64,000 bases of DNA from Flaveria trinervia. Taxonomy: Eukaryota; Streptophyta; Magnoliopsida; Asterales; Asteraceae. The notes below the pieces were generated by a model that did not search any database, had not been told where the DNA came from, and saw nothing but the letters and a program-made list of their open reading frames with translations. Both the position numbers and the translations under genes were made by a program. Positions 32,650 through 45,205 of the stretch are shown here, in pieces. Location: positions 59,474,913 to 59,538,912 of the forward strand of contig CM046454.1 in the NCBI GenBank assembly GCA_025506515.1, given 5' to 3'. Position 1 is the first letter of the stretch; each line of letters opens with the position of its first letter.

Positions 32650-33583
32650 TAGTCTATAATGTATTATTTCTGGCGGTTCTAGTTTATTTTTTGAGGCGGC
32701 CAGTTTTAAAAACCGCCTAAAAAAGTTTGAAAATTTTAACACATAACAACCCGCTCAAAAATATGTTTTTGCAGCGAGTATATGTTTTTTGTAGGGATTG
32801 TATATAAATAAAACCTAACTTTCATGAGTGTATATAACTATTTATTTTTGAAGCAAATTGCCTTTAAACATCCATAAATATTAAGATTATTTTAAGTTAA
32901 ATCAAATCGTCACAAAAAATAACACATGTTTGTAAGATTACTTTTCAGAATTATATTAAAAATTTTCAATAACAACACCCACGATTAACACTCTTTTTTA
33001 ATCTTTGAATATTTTTATTGACTCTTTTTATTATTTCTTTACCATATGAACTACTCTCTAATCTTCTTTTCCTTTGTTTGTCTCTGCTCAATTCATCTTC
33101 TCCATTATTCAAAAACCTTTATTAAGATCTTCAATAAAAGGTTAGTATCTTTTAAAATTGTTTTACTCATATATCATATATATTCTTCTATTTTGTTAGA
33201 TTTAATACATTGAATGTTTTGTTGTTAGTGATTGGATTGATATACATACTATAATATCTTTGTATCTTTGTATTCTTCATATCATCGTCTTCTTACGATC
33301 ATAAAAGGTTAGTAAAATCAAAACTTTTCTCACGTTTATGTATATTTTATTCATTGAACGAGTATAATAGTTTGGATATTGATTTTTCATTACATGCAGT
33401 ATGTGTGCGTATACATATATATAATTATGTGTTATGCGTGTATCTATATGTATATGTTTTTTTTGTGTATATATTATGTGATTATACGTATGTGTACTTA
33501 TGTGTGTTATGTATTTATGTTTAACATATATATATATATTGTATATATATATATATATATATAATATATATATATAATATATA

Positions 33584-33633
<50 letters not shown>

Positions 33634-34010
33634 TTGTTCCTTTAGGATTCCTTTTAGAATACATACCCGTCTGAAAGTTATCTAATAGAGATAAATTTCA
33701 GATTGTCCTCATTTTGAGACTGCTTTTGAAATTCTATCTCATTTAGGATGTGTATACATTTTAACAGGTTGACTAGTTAAGAAAAATCACATTATTTTCC
33801 TCATTCCTTCGAGTTTGTAGCTAATCTGCTTACTTGGGAAGTTAAGGGAAAATGTTGTCGATTTTTTCTTAGATAGTCATTCTGTTAAAATGTATATATA
33901 TGAGATAGAATATTCAAAAGGTGGGTTAGGATCCATTGCTTAGAGTGATCGATTAACATTATGTAAATATATACATTTCATATCATTTATTTATTTATTT
34001 TAATTTTTAG
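32650..34010. other. CACTA 5' untranslated region with TA microsatellite
   Basis: AT-rich DNA between the subterminal repeats and the transposase. It holds an inverted pair near 32690-32730 (GGCGG...CCGCC) and candidate splice donors ('aaaaggttagta', twice near 33140 and 33306). A TA-dinucleotide microsatellite fills 33525-33631. The ORF across the microsatellite is not a gene. An acceptor TTTTTAG at 34010 directly precedes the transposase ATG. Confidence 0.55.
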
Positions 34011-34606
34011 ATGAATCATAAAGATTGGATGTATAATACTTAACGTACGAGCACAACATATACAAAGGGAGTTCAAAGTTTTCTTATGGTTGCCAAAGCT
34101 AACCGGTTGAATAAAGGACGTGAATCAATTTGTTGTTCTTGTATAGTTTGTAAAAATTTTCGAAGATTTATTCATGTTGAAGAAATAGAGTTTCATTTGT
34201 TTAAACATGAGTTTATGCCTAGATACGATTATTGGTCAATGCATACCAATCATAGCACATCATCAATGAATGTACACAATGATCATAGTGAGAGCAATGA
34301 TTCATACATACATGACAATAAGGACAATTTAAATGAGGTTAATGACAATTTAAATGAAATGTTCATGATTTTGGCATTAATGTCGGTGATGATAATCAAG
34401 AAAAATTACAACATCTATTTGATGATTCAAAAAAAGCGTTATACCCCGGTTGGGAAAAGTTTTCAAAAATTAGTGTTGCGTTGAAGTTGTTTAACTTAAA
34501 GTCAAATTATGGATGGAGTGATTAAAGTTTCACAAGTTTATTAATGATTTTACATGACATGCTTCCAGAAGGTAATGAGTTACTAATTTTGACATACCAA
34601 GCAAAA
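34011..34606 (+). pseudogene. TNP2-like transposase, N-terminal part
   Basis: ATG 34011 reads MNHKDWMYNT then TAA (34041), followed in frame by TYTKGVQSFLMVAKANR. The region has the CXXC-type zinc segment of the transposase-associated domain (ICCSCIVCKNFRRF, then EIEFHLFKHEFMPRYDYW). After an Asn/Asp/His-rich stretch, the frame at 34544 gives MLPEGNELLILTYQAK, the conserved start of the main transposase domain. There the homology jumps, at about 34606, to a region that is normally several hundred residues further on. Confidence 0.75.
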
Positions 34607-36060
34607 GATGGGATTAATGTTGGTAAAGACATGGAAGAAATGAGAATACGTAAAGAACTTGCCCCTATTCAAGGATCTAGAGGTGTTTATCTGCCACCTG
34701 CATGTTATACTATGTCAAAAGAAGAAAAAACAAAATTTTGTACATGTTTACACAATATTAAAGTTCCATCTACGTATTTTGCAAACATTAAAAGGTTGGT
34801 GTCGATGAAGGATTGTAAATTGTTAGTATGAAATCTCATGATTTTTATGTTTTGATGACGCATATGATTCCTATTGCAGTTCTTGGATTGTTGCTAGAGA
34901 ACATCTGACATACAATCATAAAGCTCTGTTTATTTTTTAACACGATTCACTCAAAAATTATTGACCCCGAATTACTGGATAAATTGGAGGCGAAAGTTAT
35001 CGTCACACTATGTGAACTAGAGATGTACTTTCCGCCTTCTTTTTTTGATGTGATGGTTCGCTTGGTATGCCATATTGTAGGAGAGATCAAGGTGTGTGGT
35101 CTTGTATTTCTACGTTACATGTACCCTTTTGAAAGATACATGGGTTTCTTAAAAAAATATGTAAGAAATCGTAATCGACTAGAGGGTAGTATTGTTGAAG
35201 GATATGTTGCTGAGGAAGTGATTGAATTCTGCACTAGTTATTTGGATGGTGTCAAAATTATTGGTGTTCCTCAACATCGTCATTCGGGTAAACTTAAAGG
35301 GGTCGGAGGTGTTGGGATGAAAACAATCATCCCAGGTCGTGATAGTTTACAAATTGCACATTTATTAGTTTTTAAACACATGACTTGCCTTGTTCCATAT
35401 GTTGAAGAACACATGAACATCTTACACTCAATATACAAAGGTAAGGACAATATGTGGTATTTAATAAAACATAACAAAGAGTTTTCTAGCTGGATGAAAA
35501 ACAAGATAACGATCACAAATGTTGATAAAATTGTGACGAAGTTAGGGCAAGGCCTTGATTTTAAAGTAAAATCTTATCAAGGGTACAACATAAATGGTTA
35601 TACATTTTACACAAAATATCAATACGATAAAAGTACAATGCAAAATAGTAGAGTTACAATAATAACATCAACGACCGAATTCGACAGAATGACCAAAGAC
35701 ACGATGTTAAGAATAGCCAATGACTCTTATTATGGTGTTATACAAGAAATATGGGAATTGGACTATTATTCTTTCACATACCCGTGTTCAAATGCAAGTG
35801 GGTAATAATCATACCAGTGTTAAAGTTGACAAATATGGTTTTACGCTTGTCGACTTACAAGTGATGGCTATACATCCGAGCCATTCGTTTTAGCACAACA
35901 AGTCACGCAAGTATTCTTTGTTGACAACCCGAGCCAACCGAGATACCACATTGTATTACAAGGTAAACGTCGTATTGTTAGTGTTGATAATGTTGTCGAC
36001 GAGGAAGAATATGATCAGTTTGATAACCTGCCCCCGGTTTCAGTTGGCATTCAACAATAA
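34607..36060 (+). pseudogene. TNP2-like transposase, C-terminal part (DUF4218/DUF4216-like)
   Basis: The reading resumes with GKDMEEMRIRKELAPI, LPPACYTMSKEEKTKFC and SMKDCKLLVMKSHD, then ELEMYFPPSFFDVMVRLVCH, MYPFERYMGFLKKYVRNR and EGYVAEEVIEFCTSYLDGVK. These match the TNP2 C-terminal domains. A long open frame covers 34984-35805; the tail continues in another frame (QPRYHIVLQGKRR, EEEYDQFDNLPP) to TAA at 36060. The stop near 34830 and the frameshift near 35800 inactivate it. With the catalytic middle absent, the element could move only if supplied in trans. Confidence 0.8.
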
Positions 36061-37868
36061 ATGATGGAATTGAAGGCACCACATACTTACGCTCCAACCA
36101 CAATGAAGGGATTTATATTAACACATCACGTGAGAGTTAAAGACCAAGGTTTAATAATTTTATATATATTTATTATTTCTATAATATTTTTTAATTATAG
36201 TAAATAAATTAACAAACTTTTTTGTGTAGGTGGGACAATGATGATGAAAGGATATACACATTTCGCTATTTTTTTACCTCATTTGAAAGTTTGTTATAAA
36301 GTTGTTGTTATGCATTTCTATTAATATATTACCGTTTATTTACGTTTTATTTTAACACAATGATATTAATTAAAGTAATACTACTACAAAATAATATCAA
36401 TATTTTAAAAAATTAAAAAATATTAAAAAAGCTTAAATTATCACATGGTCAATCTTTGAAACAAAGAGTACTAAAAATAATAAAAATTACTCTTACTGTA
36501 AATTGAAAATGACTATCGATTGGATATGTAATTGGATATTTATTTTATATAATTATTTCCTAATTAATTCCCAAACTATCCCAATCCCTGCCATTTCAAA
36601 AGCAGTTTCTAGAGTTCACCATTATCTTCCCCAAATTCAACCTCTCTCAAATATTGATTCTCGCATAATAGTTGAGCTTAATACTTTCAGAAATCCCCGG
36701 TATAGTTCTTCTCTAAACTCTCATTATAGTATTAACGATGTTGGTAGCATTTTGCTCATTATTGTGAGCTTAATTTTAGGTTTGACGAATCACGACTCTT
36801 ATCAAGTTCAAGTTCTTTTCTTTCGAAAGTTAAGATTCGAAAAAAACAGGTGATGTTACTCAACTATATGTTATTATGAATTTTATATTTATGCTTTATG
36901 ATTTGTTATTTGAAGGGGTTAATGGATTAAGAAATGTCAAGTGGTCCCTATATGTCGTTTATGCGTGATTTAGTAATATATTGCACATGTGTGGTTGTTG
37001 TATTGATTTTTTAAAGCTAGATATTTAATACACATTTTATATATTGCAGGAATAAAAGCCTACATTGAAAAATTTACGAGGAAGTCATGTCTATTTTGAA
37101 TAACTTTTTAATAATTTGTGTAGTTTTAATACCAACAAATAAAAAGCTTTGAACATACTTAATCTATGTTTATTTATATCTAATATACTCAATTGTTTCT
37201 CATAAAATATAGATTAAGTAAACAACATTATAGGGTGGGATTTATAATATAAGAAATTAATAATTACGTACATATCGTGTCTTAAAAAATATAGATTAAA
37301 CTTGTTAGTACGTCTCAAATATTAATCTAACCTAATAAACGATTACAAAGATGAACACATGTCGAGCTAATATTCATTCTCCATTACACTTTCCCGCTCA
37401 ATCTGTTCTCACCCGAAGTAATTCGCACACACGTGTCACCAAACCCATTGCTATTGCTAATAATCTATATTAGCAGTTCAATTCCCCACTACAAATCTTT
37501 GGATCTTTTAAAAGAGGCACATAATTCAGTTCAATTCCTCCTACCTTCTAATAACCTATTTATCTAAACAAACACACCCAATTTAGTTCAATTCACCACC
37601 CCACCTTACGGTCGACCACCGCCCACCGCTCCATTCTCCTATTGCCGCCTCTGTCACCAGCCACCTTGTTGCCACCTACCCCATTCAAAGTTGGTTTTGT
37701 TTGCATCCTGCTCTGCCTCTAGTGAAGCCCTAACCTAACCGAAAAGGTGACTTCGGATAGGTGATATCTAATCTACAGATCGACAGATACAAGGCAATGG
37801 GAGGGAGGGGAAAGGCCCCCCGTAAGGCCCACTAGTTGCATTTGCCTTCTGCAACATTGCAGGACTGG
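36061..37868. other. Unassigned stretch between CACTA and Copia F
   Basis: Mostly AT-rich (36061-37340). A 116-codon frame at 36503-36853 has no recognisable domain. From about 37590 to 37700 and near 37800 the DNA is unusually GC-rich (CCACCGCCCACCGC) and ends with TTGCAG|GACTGG, like an exon edge. It could be the 5' end of a broken host gene or captured gene sequence, or the decayed right end of the CACTA element. Confidence 0.3.
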
Positions 37869-40800
37869 TGAAGGGTATGCACTTACAACACAACACAATG
37901 AGGAGAGTTGCTAAGAATACTTAACTAATCAAACAGTGAATCTAATTAACCTCTAGTAATGATGTTAAGAACACAAGTAAATATGAGACAAGACAAGATA
38001 GAAAAATACACAAGGAGATGGTTTTCAAGATTGTAGTATATTGCCTTCTCAAGTTCTATACAAATGTTACAAAGCATAATTAGATAGTTACAAGTACTTG
38101 AGATACATATACTACATCCTACAATCGGCCATACTTTGAAGGACAGCCGGATACAATTGACTAGTCACAAACAAAATCAATTGTAGAGTAAAAAGGTAGA
38201 TTGTCATTTGACTAGTAACTATGACATGCTGTCACACCCTCAAAATCCACTTGCGGAGTTTTACCGCGAGGCGTGTGAACAAACCAGGATCACAGTCAAT
38301 AGTTACTCAGAACGACTCTAAATGCCATAATTTAAACATAATTAACCAAAATACCAACTTAAACAATGCGGAAGCATTTTTGAAAACAACCAAGTCAATA
38401 AAGTATAACTTATGGCAAAACAAGTGCCAAACCAAAGAGTAAACTATAATTGTTAAAATGTCAACTTGTCTTGAAGCATAGTGTCTTAAAATGCAGTGAG
38501 CCGTGCAGTGCTCCTATGGCAAGCAAGTTAAGGACCTGAGAAAAGCATACTAAAATGTCAACACATAGGTTGGTGAGTTCAAGAGTTTGAGTTCAATAAA
38601 CATGTAAACAGTTGCGATAAATATAAGCAGTGTATGGTAATAGATAGCTAGTCTATTATCAGTAAATATTAATACATAGTGATTTTGCAATTGAAGCTGA
38701 CTGTGATAGTTGTTGCCTCCGTCACGACTTACCATGTCGTGACAATGTTCAATAGGACAAATTGCACCCGGTTGACCTCGAGTCACACAGGTGGGGCTCG
38801 TCAGACCCAGTAGTACTACCCAAGTTTCCCCGCTATTAAATATTAACAATTCAAAAGTGTGAGGACTTTTCCCATGGTAAACAGCACTATATTAATATTA
38901 TACACAACTTAAATAATAAAAGCGTTTGTATAAATACCAGTATGCTATCTCCCCCAAAAGAGATTAAGTAAAGAGTGGGGCATGAACTCACCTGATGTAT
39001 GCAAAGGTACTTAGGGTTTATTTTGAGAAACGAGAGGATAGCCAACCTTCACAGGTTACCTAGATCATGTGAGTACATAAGTAGTGTAAATAAAAGACAT
39101 GTGAAACCCTAATCATACCAAAATCAAAGACTCAAGCTTCCAGACAAATAGACACATTTGAGCTAGTTGACCCGTTTGACCCGTTGGTGACATTATGAGT
39201 TATAATTCAATAAAGCCAATGAGCACATACAACATACATGATAACATTCAAATAGTATCATACATATGCTATATCAACCAGGTGTATCACTTAGATCATC
39301 ATACAATCAAGTACTATACAAGTCATGCGAATCTAGAACATTAACATATCCACTAGTTTTAATACAACTAACATGTCACACAAGGTTCAACCATTCATCA
39401 CATGCCATGTGAAGCCACTCACGACTTCACATCCTAAACCCTGCCAATCCTACTAAGTAGGGGCCTCAGATCCGCAGCGTGTATAATGATCATAACCAAA
39501 TTCTTTAAGCATATGCATTGCATTCACAACATCACAACAATCAATTACCAGACCCAAACATGATGTCCTACTACTACACAAATCCAAACCATACATGATT
39601 ACCAATTCCAAATATCACACATGATTATCCAAGCATGCCATACAACATTTTTAACACGTTCTATCACACTAGAATCTATCCTTGAACATAATAGCAGGCT
39701 CCTAACATCCCAGACATGGTCATAACATCATACTTCAACGTTTACACAAATAAAGTTTCCCTTTTGGGAAAGAATATCCCAAAATCTATCAAACATCCAA
39801 AGCATACATGAATTCATCAATAATATACCAATTCAAGCTCATACAAACATCTAGACATGATCAACAACACTTAAACATCCCAATCTAACAATCTTCATAA
39901 ACAAAAGTTTCTACTTTTGGCAAGCTATGATCAACATCATCAATTAAAGATTTCTAGCATTCATAACAACAATCTAGCATCTAATCATCATCATGAACTC
40001 ATCCATAACATCAATCCATCACTAGATCACTACTACATGCCAAATAAAGTTACTATTCTTAGTAACCTATGAACAATGCATCAAAATCCCAACTTTCTTG
40101 CATAAACAATGTATTCTAACATTCATACAACCTATTAATCATCAAACATTCATCAAACAATCATCCATCATGCATAATCACAACAATTTCGAGTTAGGGT
40201 TTGCTTCATAACCAAAGTTCATTATCAATCCACTAAAAACATAGAATTCTTGCATAATCGACGTTAACTAACATGTATACAATCTAACTAACATGTATAC
40301 AATCTAACTAACATGTTACATCATCAAACAACATCCAATTCGACCCAATAAGGATCAATTCGAATCTAGGGTTCGGCCATAATGAAGAACATCACAAAAC
40401 ATGAAAAATCTAACCTTTAAACTTGCAATTGCTTGAAATCGATGCTTCCTAAGTGTTATATGTCTTGTAATCGAACCAAAACCACACGAATTTGCTTGTT
40501 CTAGGCTGATTTTCGAAGATGGAGAGGGATAGGAACCTTGATCGCGGCCGAGGTTGCATTAGGGTTGGGGTTTTTGTTTTATTAATATTTAATTTACATA
40601 TTTACCCTTTAAACCCTTGTGTTTTGGTATTTTATAAAAACTAGACTTTAAACTCTTTGTAAAGTGTTTTTAACTTCATAATATAAGATATAAACTTATA
40701 AAATCATTATATATCTTATCTTTATAAAAACACAAGACATACGAATAAATAGACACGTTTCCGCGTTACGCGATAAATTCTTTAATTAACCGTTTATAAA

Positions 40801-41422
40801 TGTGTAAACACATAAACATAACCCAATATTCACATAATCACTTAGATTCACAACAAATTAACATTATTCATTAGTATTAGGTCACCAACGTTAAACGACA
40901 ACTAGTGTGTGCTCACGACACGTGTATACAAGACTTAACGGAACTAACGGAGCTTGGTAACGGAAATTTACCGGATGTCACACATGCCATAGCTCACATC
41001 CTAATATATTACAAAAAAGGATAAAGTACATTAAGTAGAAAGTTACAGACTCAAGACCTCAATTTATAGTTACCAAAAGCATGGACCTTTTCACCAACCT
41101 ATGAAAGTTGGTAACTTTACAGAGTTGCAATGGAAAGCGGTCCAACTGTATGGAAAAGTACAACAGATAAAGCATGTGTTCAAAGTCTTCAGAAGAAATT
41201 TGTCTTCAAGTGTTGGCTTTGGAAGACTTTGTCTTTGAAGCTTTAGAAGACTTCATCTTTAGCTTCAGAAGATATGGTCTTGGCTTCGGAGGATTCCACA
41301 CTTAGAATATTTCTAATGCTGGTGTGAAACTTCGAAGCATTCAACTTTAGTACACTTGTGCATGCATGCAAGAGAGACTTTGGGTGTTTGGGTTGCATCA
41401 GCCTTTATATTTAATCCTTACA
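37869..41422 (-). repeat. 3' LTR of Copia F, interrupted by solo LTR 1
   Basis: The minus strand starts TGTAAGGATT at 41422, directly after a polypurine tract, and probably ends at 37869 (ACCCTTCA). Without the inserted 2.76 kb it is about 796 bp. U3 carries a CTTCGAAG-type array (41175-41345), then TATAAATT (41068-41061). The outer end at 37869 is inferred from TG/CA symmetry and cannot be checked against the 5' LTR. Confidence 0.6.
38230..40982 (-). repeat. Solo LTR 1 (2,753 bp) with CATGC target duplication
   Basis: It is bounded by TGTCACACCC and GGATGTCACA, with identical 5-bp flanks CATGC (38225-38229 and 40983-40987). No internal coding region lies between, so this is a recombined solo LTR. 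Orientation is minus by comparison with solo LTR 2: both start TGTGACATCC and end GGTGTGACA, and share 'GTAGTACTACTGGGT' and 'GAACTCACCAAC'. Length suggests a large plant Ty3/Gypsy lineage, but no protein is present to prove it. Confidence 0.85.
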
Positions 41423-41436
41423 AACTCCCCCCAAAC
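41423..41436 (-). other. Polypurine tract of Copia F
   Basis: The minus strand reads TTTGGGGGGAGTT immediately before the LTR start TGTAAGG. This is the plus-strand DNA primer, and it lies after the accessory ORF, showing that the accessory ORF is inside the element. Confidence 0.75.
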
Positions 41437-43138
41437 TGATGCTACCAACACACTTGAAAACTTCACATATTGACAATCCTTATCATGATAATAACCATCC
41501 CTTTCTTCATAAGATGATCAGGATCACTCAGACTCTCAAAATGTCTTCTAATATCAAAGAGATCATGCAGAGGCAGATTGAACATGTCTTGCCATGTATA
41601 GACATTCTCAATGCCTTGATCTCTGATGACACGCTACCTTTCTGGATTTGTGGTGTATGTCCAGGATAGGATGGGTCTTCTTGATACTAGAGGGGCTATT
41701 TGAATTGGAGTTGGTGTAGCATCCTCTATTCGCACATCCTGTGGATGTTCTGACTCATCCTGAGGTTTGGAGATGGATGCTTCTTTCTTCCTCTTTATTG
41801 GCTTTAGTTTGGAAGGCATCCTTTTTCTCTTCTTTGAACCTTTTAACTGAGAAGACTGGCGTGCAACACCTCATTGAACTTCTTTGTCTTTCTCAGTTGG
41901 GTTTTCCTCTCTTACAGGGTCAGATTGAGAGGGGACAGAACGCTGCTGTGGATCAGAAGTGGAAGCTTGCTGAGGTTCAGGAGGAGATCTAGGTTGTGTT
42001 GTCTTGAATGGTTCAACCTTAATCTCTACTTCCTGAGGGACCTGACTTGGTGGGGAGTGTAAGTCAACAAGTTCACCTCTTTGAATCTTCTGCTTGATCA
42101 CTCTGATATGCTCATCCATGGTGGAAAGAGACATAGGACTAAGTCTCCTTTTGAAAAACCCATACAGCTTCAAGAAGCTCATCATGCTCTGCCTATAAGC
42201 AAACATCTTCATACTCTTCTGGATGATGGCTCTTGACTGTGCAGCCTCTTCCCTTAACTTCCTTTTGGTGATCTTTCTCTCTTTGACTATCTCAAGTTCA
42301 AGTTGTTTAAGTTACTCAAACTCAATATAGTCAAAGTGTAAGGGAATGAGTGCAACAACCTGATAGAGGCCTGTGGCACTCAGGTAGTTGATCATGTTGA
42401 TCCTATCTTTTTCTTTGTCTACCTGAGGCTCTTGTGGCACCACATCCTATTGCACAAGACTTTCTTGAACTGGGGAGAGAGAAGGCACATGCTTGTATAG
42501 TCTTTTCTTTCTTCTTTCTTCTTTTTTCTTTGATCTGAAGAAGTAGATTTACATCCTCTGCCTCGTTTATTTCCTTTAACAATTCCTTATCAGCTAGTTC
42601 ATTCAACTCATCTAAGGGAGAGAAATGATATTATCTATGTCATAGTTCCTGGTCTGCAGGTAGTTGATCCTGACTGCCCTCAACTCATCATTTTGAGTGT
42701 TTGGCCTGGTGGTAGCCCTGATAGCAGATTCCATGAGCCTTGAAGACCTAGTAGAAGAACCTTCTCCCCTTAGCCTACTTTTCCTCTCTCTCTCTCTCTC
42801 CTCCTCAATCTCCTCAAAAGTCATTTTTCTTTTCCCTTTGTCACTCACAGACCTTGGTGACTTAGGGTGGAGAGAGCTTTGGCCTTCATTGCTTGGTGTA
42901 GCTTCAAGCTCTAGCCAGAGATAGGTTGAGATGCACCTTCACCAGCAGGTGTCTCAAAAGGGGTATGAATCTCTATAGTAGTTGATGATGAGACAGGCTC
43001 TCAGGTTCTACCACTGGGCCTTCAGTCAAGGTTTCCCCTATGAAGCTATTCTTAGGGTCTGCCTTAACATTTAGTTGACCGATGGCATTGCCTGATTGCC
43101 TTAGTGTTCTTTTGAAGCTAAATTTTGCAGTGATCCTG

Positions 43139-45205
43139 TGTGACATCCGTCTCCTTAAGGTCCGTCGAACGACATAAATAAGCATAGAAATATTTTAATT
43201 ATTCTTCCTTTTCTTCATGAACTCCTGCTTTAAGGAATCATGTCTGCTTTATTTTCCCTTGTGCCTGTACTTCCTTCGAGAACGTGTGTTAAGCATAACC
43301 TTTTATAAATTTCATCACCATTACCACCAAATATATCCTTTTTTAATTTCGACCATTGTTATTAATAAAATCATTTTAGACTATCAAATGCCATTAAACA
43401 CGCTTTTAACCTTAATATAACAAACATTTTAAGGTCGTAATCAACCGAAAATTTTTTGGGAAACTCGAGGGTTAAGTGCAAGGACTAAACTTGTAATTTT
43501 GCAAACTTGGACTGGGTATATAAACCCCATTCCCAGCCATTCATCCTCATTCTCATCTTCTTCACCTTCAACATCTTCTCCACTTTCTCTCTCGATCTAG
43601 CACCTAAAACCGTCACGTTTGTTGCGTTTTCACTGCCAAATCTTGGGTATCATCGTGTATACTCGTTCCTAGCAGGTAGACAACCTTGTTCAACCCGTTT
43701 TTGGCTTGGTTATACTGCTGTGTTTTCTAGGGTTTCGGGTGCTCGGGTTCATCCGAGCACATGAGGTCGTGTGGGTGCATGTGAGGACTTTCTGCTTGTG
43801 TTTCATGTTTGTGTATGTTGTAGAGTGTTTCTGGAAGTCCTTGTGGTGTAAAAATCACGTTTAGAGCAGCTCGGGGGCTGCTCAGCCCGACCACAGTCGC
43901 GATTCTACAGTTTAGGCGACTGGGTCTGTCATGCGATTGAGCCGTGCGACTGAATCTTGCGTCTAAGTCAATCGTGCGACTGAGTTGTGCGACTAGGCAT
44001 GTCGTGCGACTGAGTCGTGCGACTGTGCGTATGTGTGCGATTGAGTCAGGTGACCGACTGAATGTATGCGATTGTGCGTGTTTCGCACGGCTGGAGTCCA
44101 ACCGCACGAATGAAGGTTCAATCGCACGAAAGTAGCTAATTCGCACGATTGAGGGTTGATTCGTGCGCATGGAGGTTGGGTCGTGCGAATGTGTGTTGTG
44201 TGGTACGACTAAGCGCCAGTCATGCGAATGAAGACTCAATCATACGAATGAAGCTAATTCGTACGATTGAAGGTTGATTCATAAGGATGGAGCGTTGAGT
44301 CGAGCGTCTGGTCCTGTTGTGTGACTGATGATGTTGAGTGTGAATTTCCCCTTGAACGTCTGATGATGATAAGGCAACATCAGTAAAAGTTTCATTGCTT
44401 GACCACATTTCTGTGCTGTACAACATACATACAATTTACATACTTGGAATCAACGTGCTACTGTTTTGTGGGTACTTATCTGATACATGCTTGAGTCTGC
44501 TTTGTGGTTCTTTCTTACAACCATTTAATTCCAGTGTGGAACCGACGGTTAGGTATTGGTAGTACTACTGGGTTGACACCCCCACCCTCGTGTTGGTATA
44601 CTAGTTAGTACCAACAATAGCCAGGTACGGGCCTGGGGTGAATATATTCCGACAAGATTCTTTGTGTATGTCATTAGGTTTGGTTGTAAAGCTCTTGTCA
44701 TGTGATTTTGCTTACTTATAACTGTATGCACCGTATTCTGCAACAACTTTATACAGCATCAATTACTTATTTACTTTAAACCTGCGAACTCACCAACAAT
44801 TATATTGACCATTTTAAGCATATCTTTTCAGGTGATCATGCTAGCTGAGGTTCTAGGTGTGCTGCCTTAGTGGAGACCCTAGGATGCATTTTCGGGCCAA
44901 ACTTGTCATTTTGAAAACAATTGATGTATCTATTTCAAACAACGTTATACTCTGTAACTTGTTCCCGAGTTATGGGAATTGCATACAATGTTATCATCTA
45001 TGTATTATGATTTATGTGTCATGTTTATGCTTATGGCTATGTTGTCGTGAATACTGACTAAACACGACACAAGTCCCCTTGTTGTCAGGTGTTGTCATGA
45101 CACGCTTGTCATCATTATTATTATTGCATCTCTATCGCTTACCATGTGTTATGACGATTCTGTCTCGTTACGCCCCCGTGTTTCGCTCTTAGCGGGGGTG
45201 TGACA
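43139..45205 (+). repeat. Solo LTR 2 (2,067 bp) with TCCTG target duplication
   Basis: Starts TGTGACATCC, ends GGGGTGTGACA, and is flanked by TCCTG at 43134-43138 and 45206-45210. It lies inside the accessory ORF of F. A TATA box GGTATATAAACCCC is at 43515-43522, and a motif array at 43896-44330 lies about 380 bp downstream of it. It shares blocks with solo LTR 1, so the two belong to one lineage. The 170-codon minus-strand frame at 43727-44239 is a by-product of the array. Confidence 0.88.
43896..44330. repeat. TCGTGCGACTGAGT array inside solo LTR 2
   Basis: About 20 copies of GTGCGACTGA-type units, CGCACGAATGAAGGTT and half-sites. The 14-mer AGGTGACCGACTGA occurs here (near 44047) and in Copia B2 (near 60221). 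The vocabulary is that of the Copia B arrays, although the host LTR looks unrelated to Copia B. Confidence 0.8.

Larger units (their letters stand above)
32465..36060 (+). mobile_element. CACTA (En/Spm-type) transposon with deleted transposase; 3' end not found
   Basis: The 5' terminus CACTATAAGAAG is the CACTA inverted-repeat type and is followed by subterminal GTCGCCGCTAAT repeats. Downstream lies a TNP2-like gene in two parts whose central catalytic region is missing. I could not find a matching CTTATAGTG terminus before Copia F starts at 37869, so the right end is truncated, diverged, or beyond the coding part within 36061-37868. Confidence 0.75.

Noticed and set aside
33379..33564. ORF of Tyr/Ile/Cys repeats
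   Set aside because: Product of the TA-rich microsatellite region, no coding character.
36360..36410. CTACTACAAAATA as the 3' CACTA terminus
   Set aside because: It is in the wrong orientation for a right end and lacks the TTCTTATAGTG match and subterminal repeats.
36503..36853. 116-codon ORF near the CACTA element
   Set aside because: No recognisable motif, AT-rich DNA, no support from splice or start context. It could be chance or a decayed second CACTA gene; not claimed.
43727..44239. 170-codon minus-strand ORF rich in Arg/Ser/His
   Set aside because: It lies across the motif array of solo LTR 2; the composition follows from the repeated TCGTGCGACTGA units, and no domain is recognisable.
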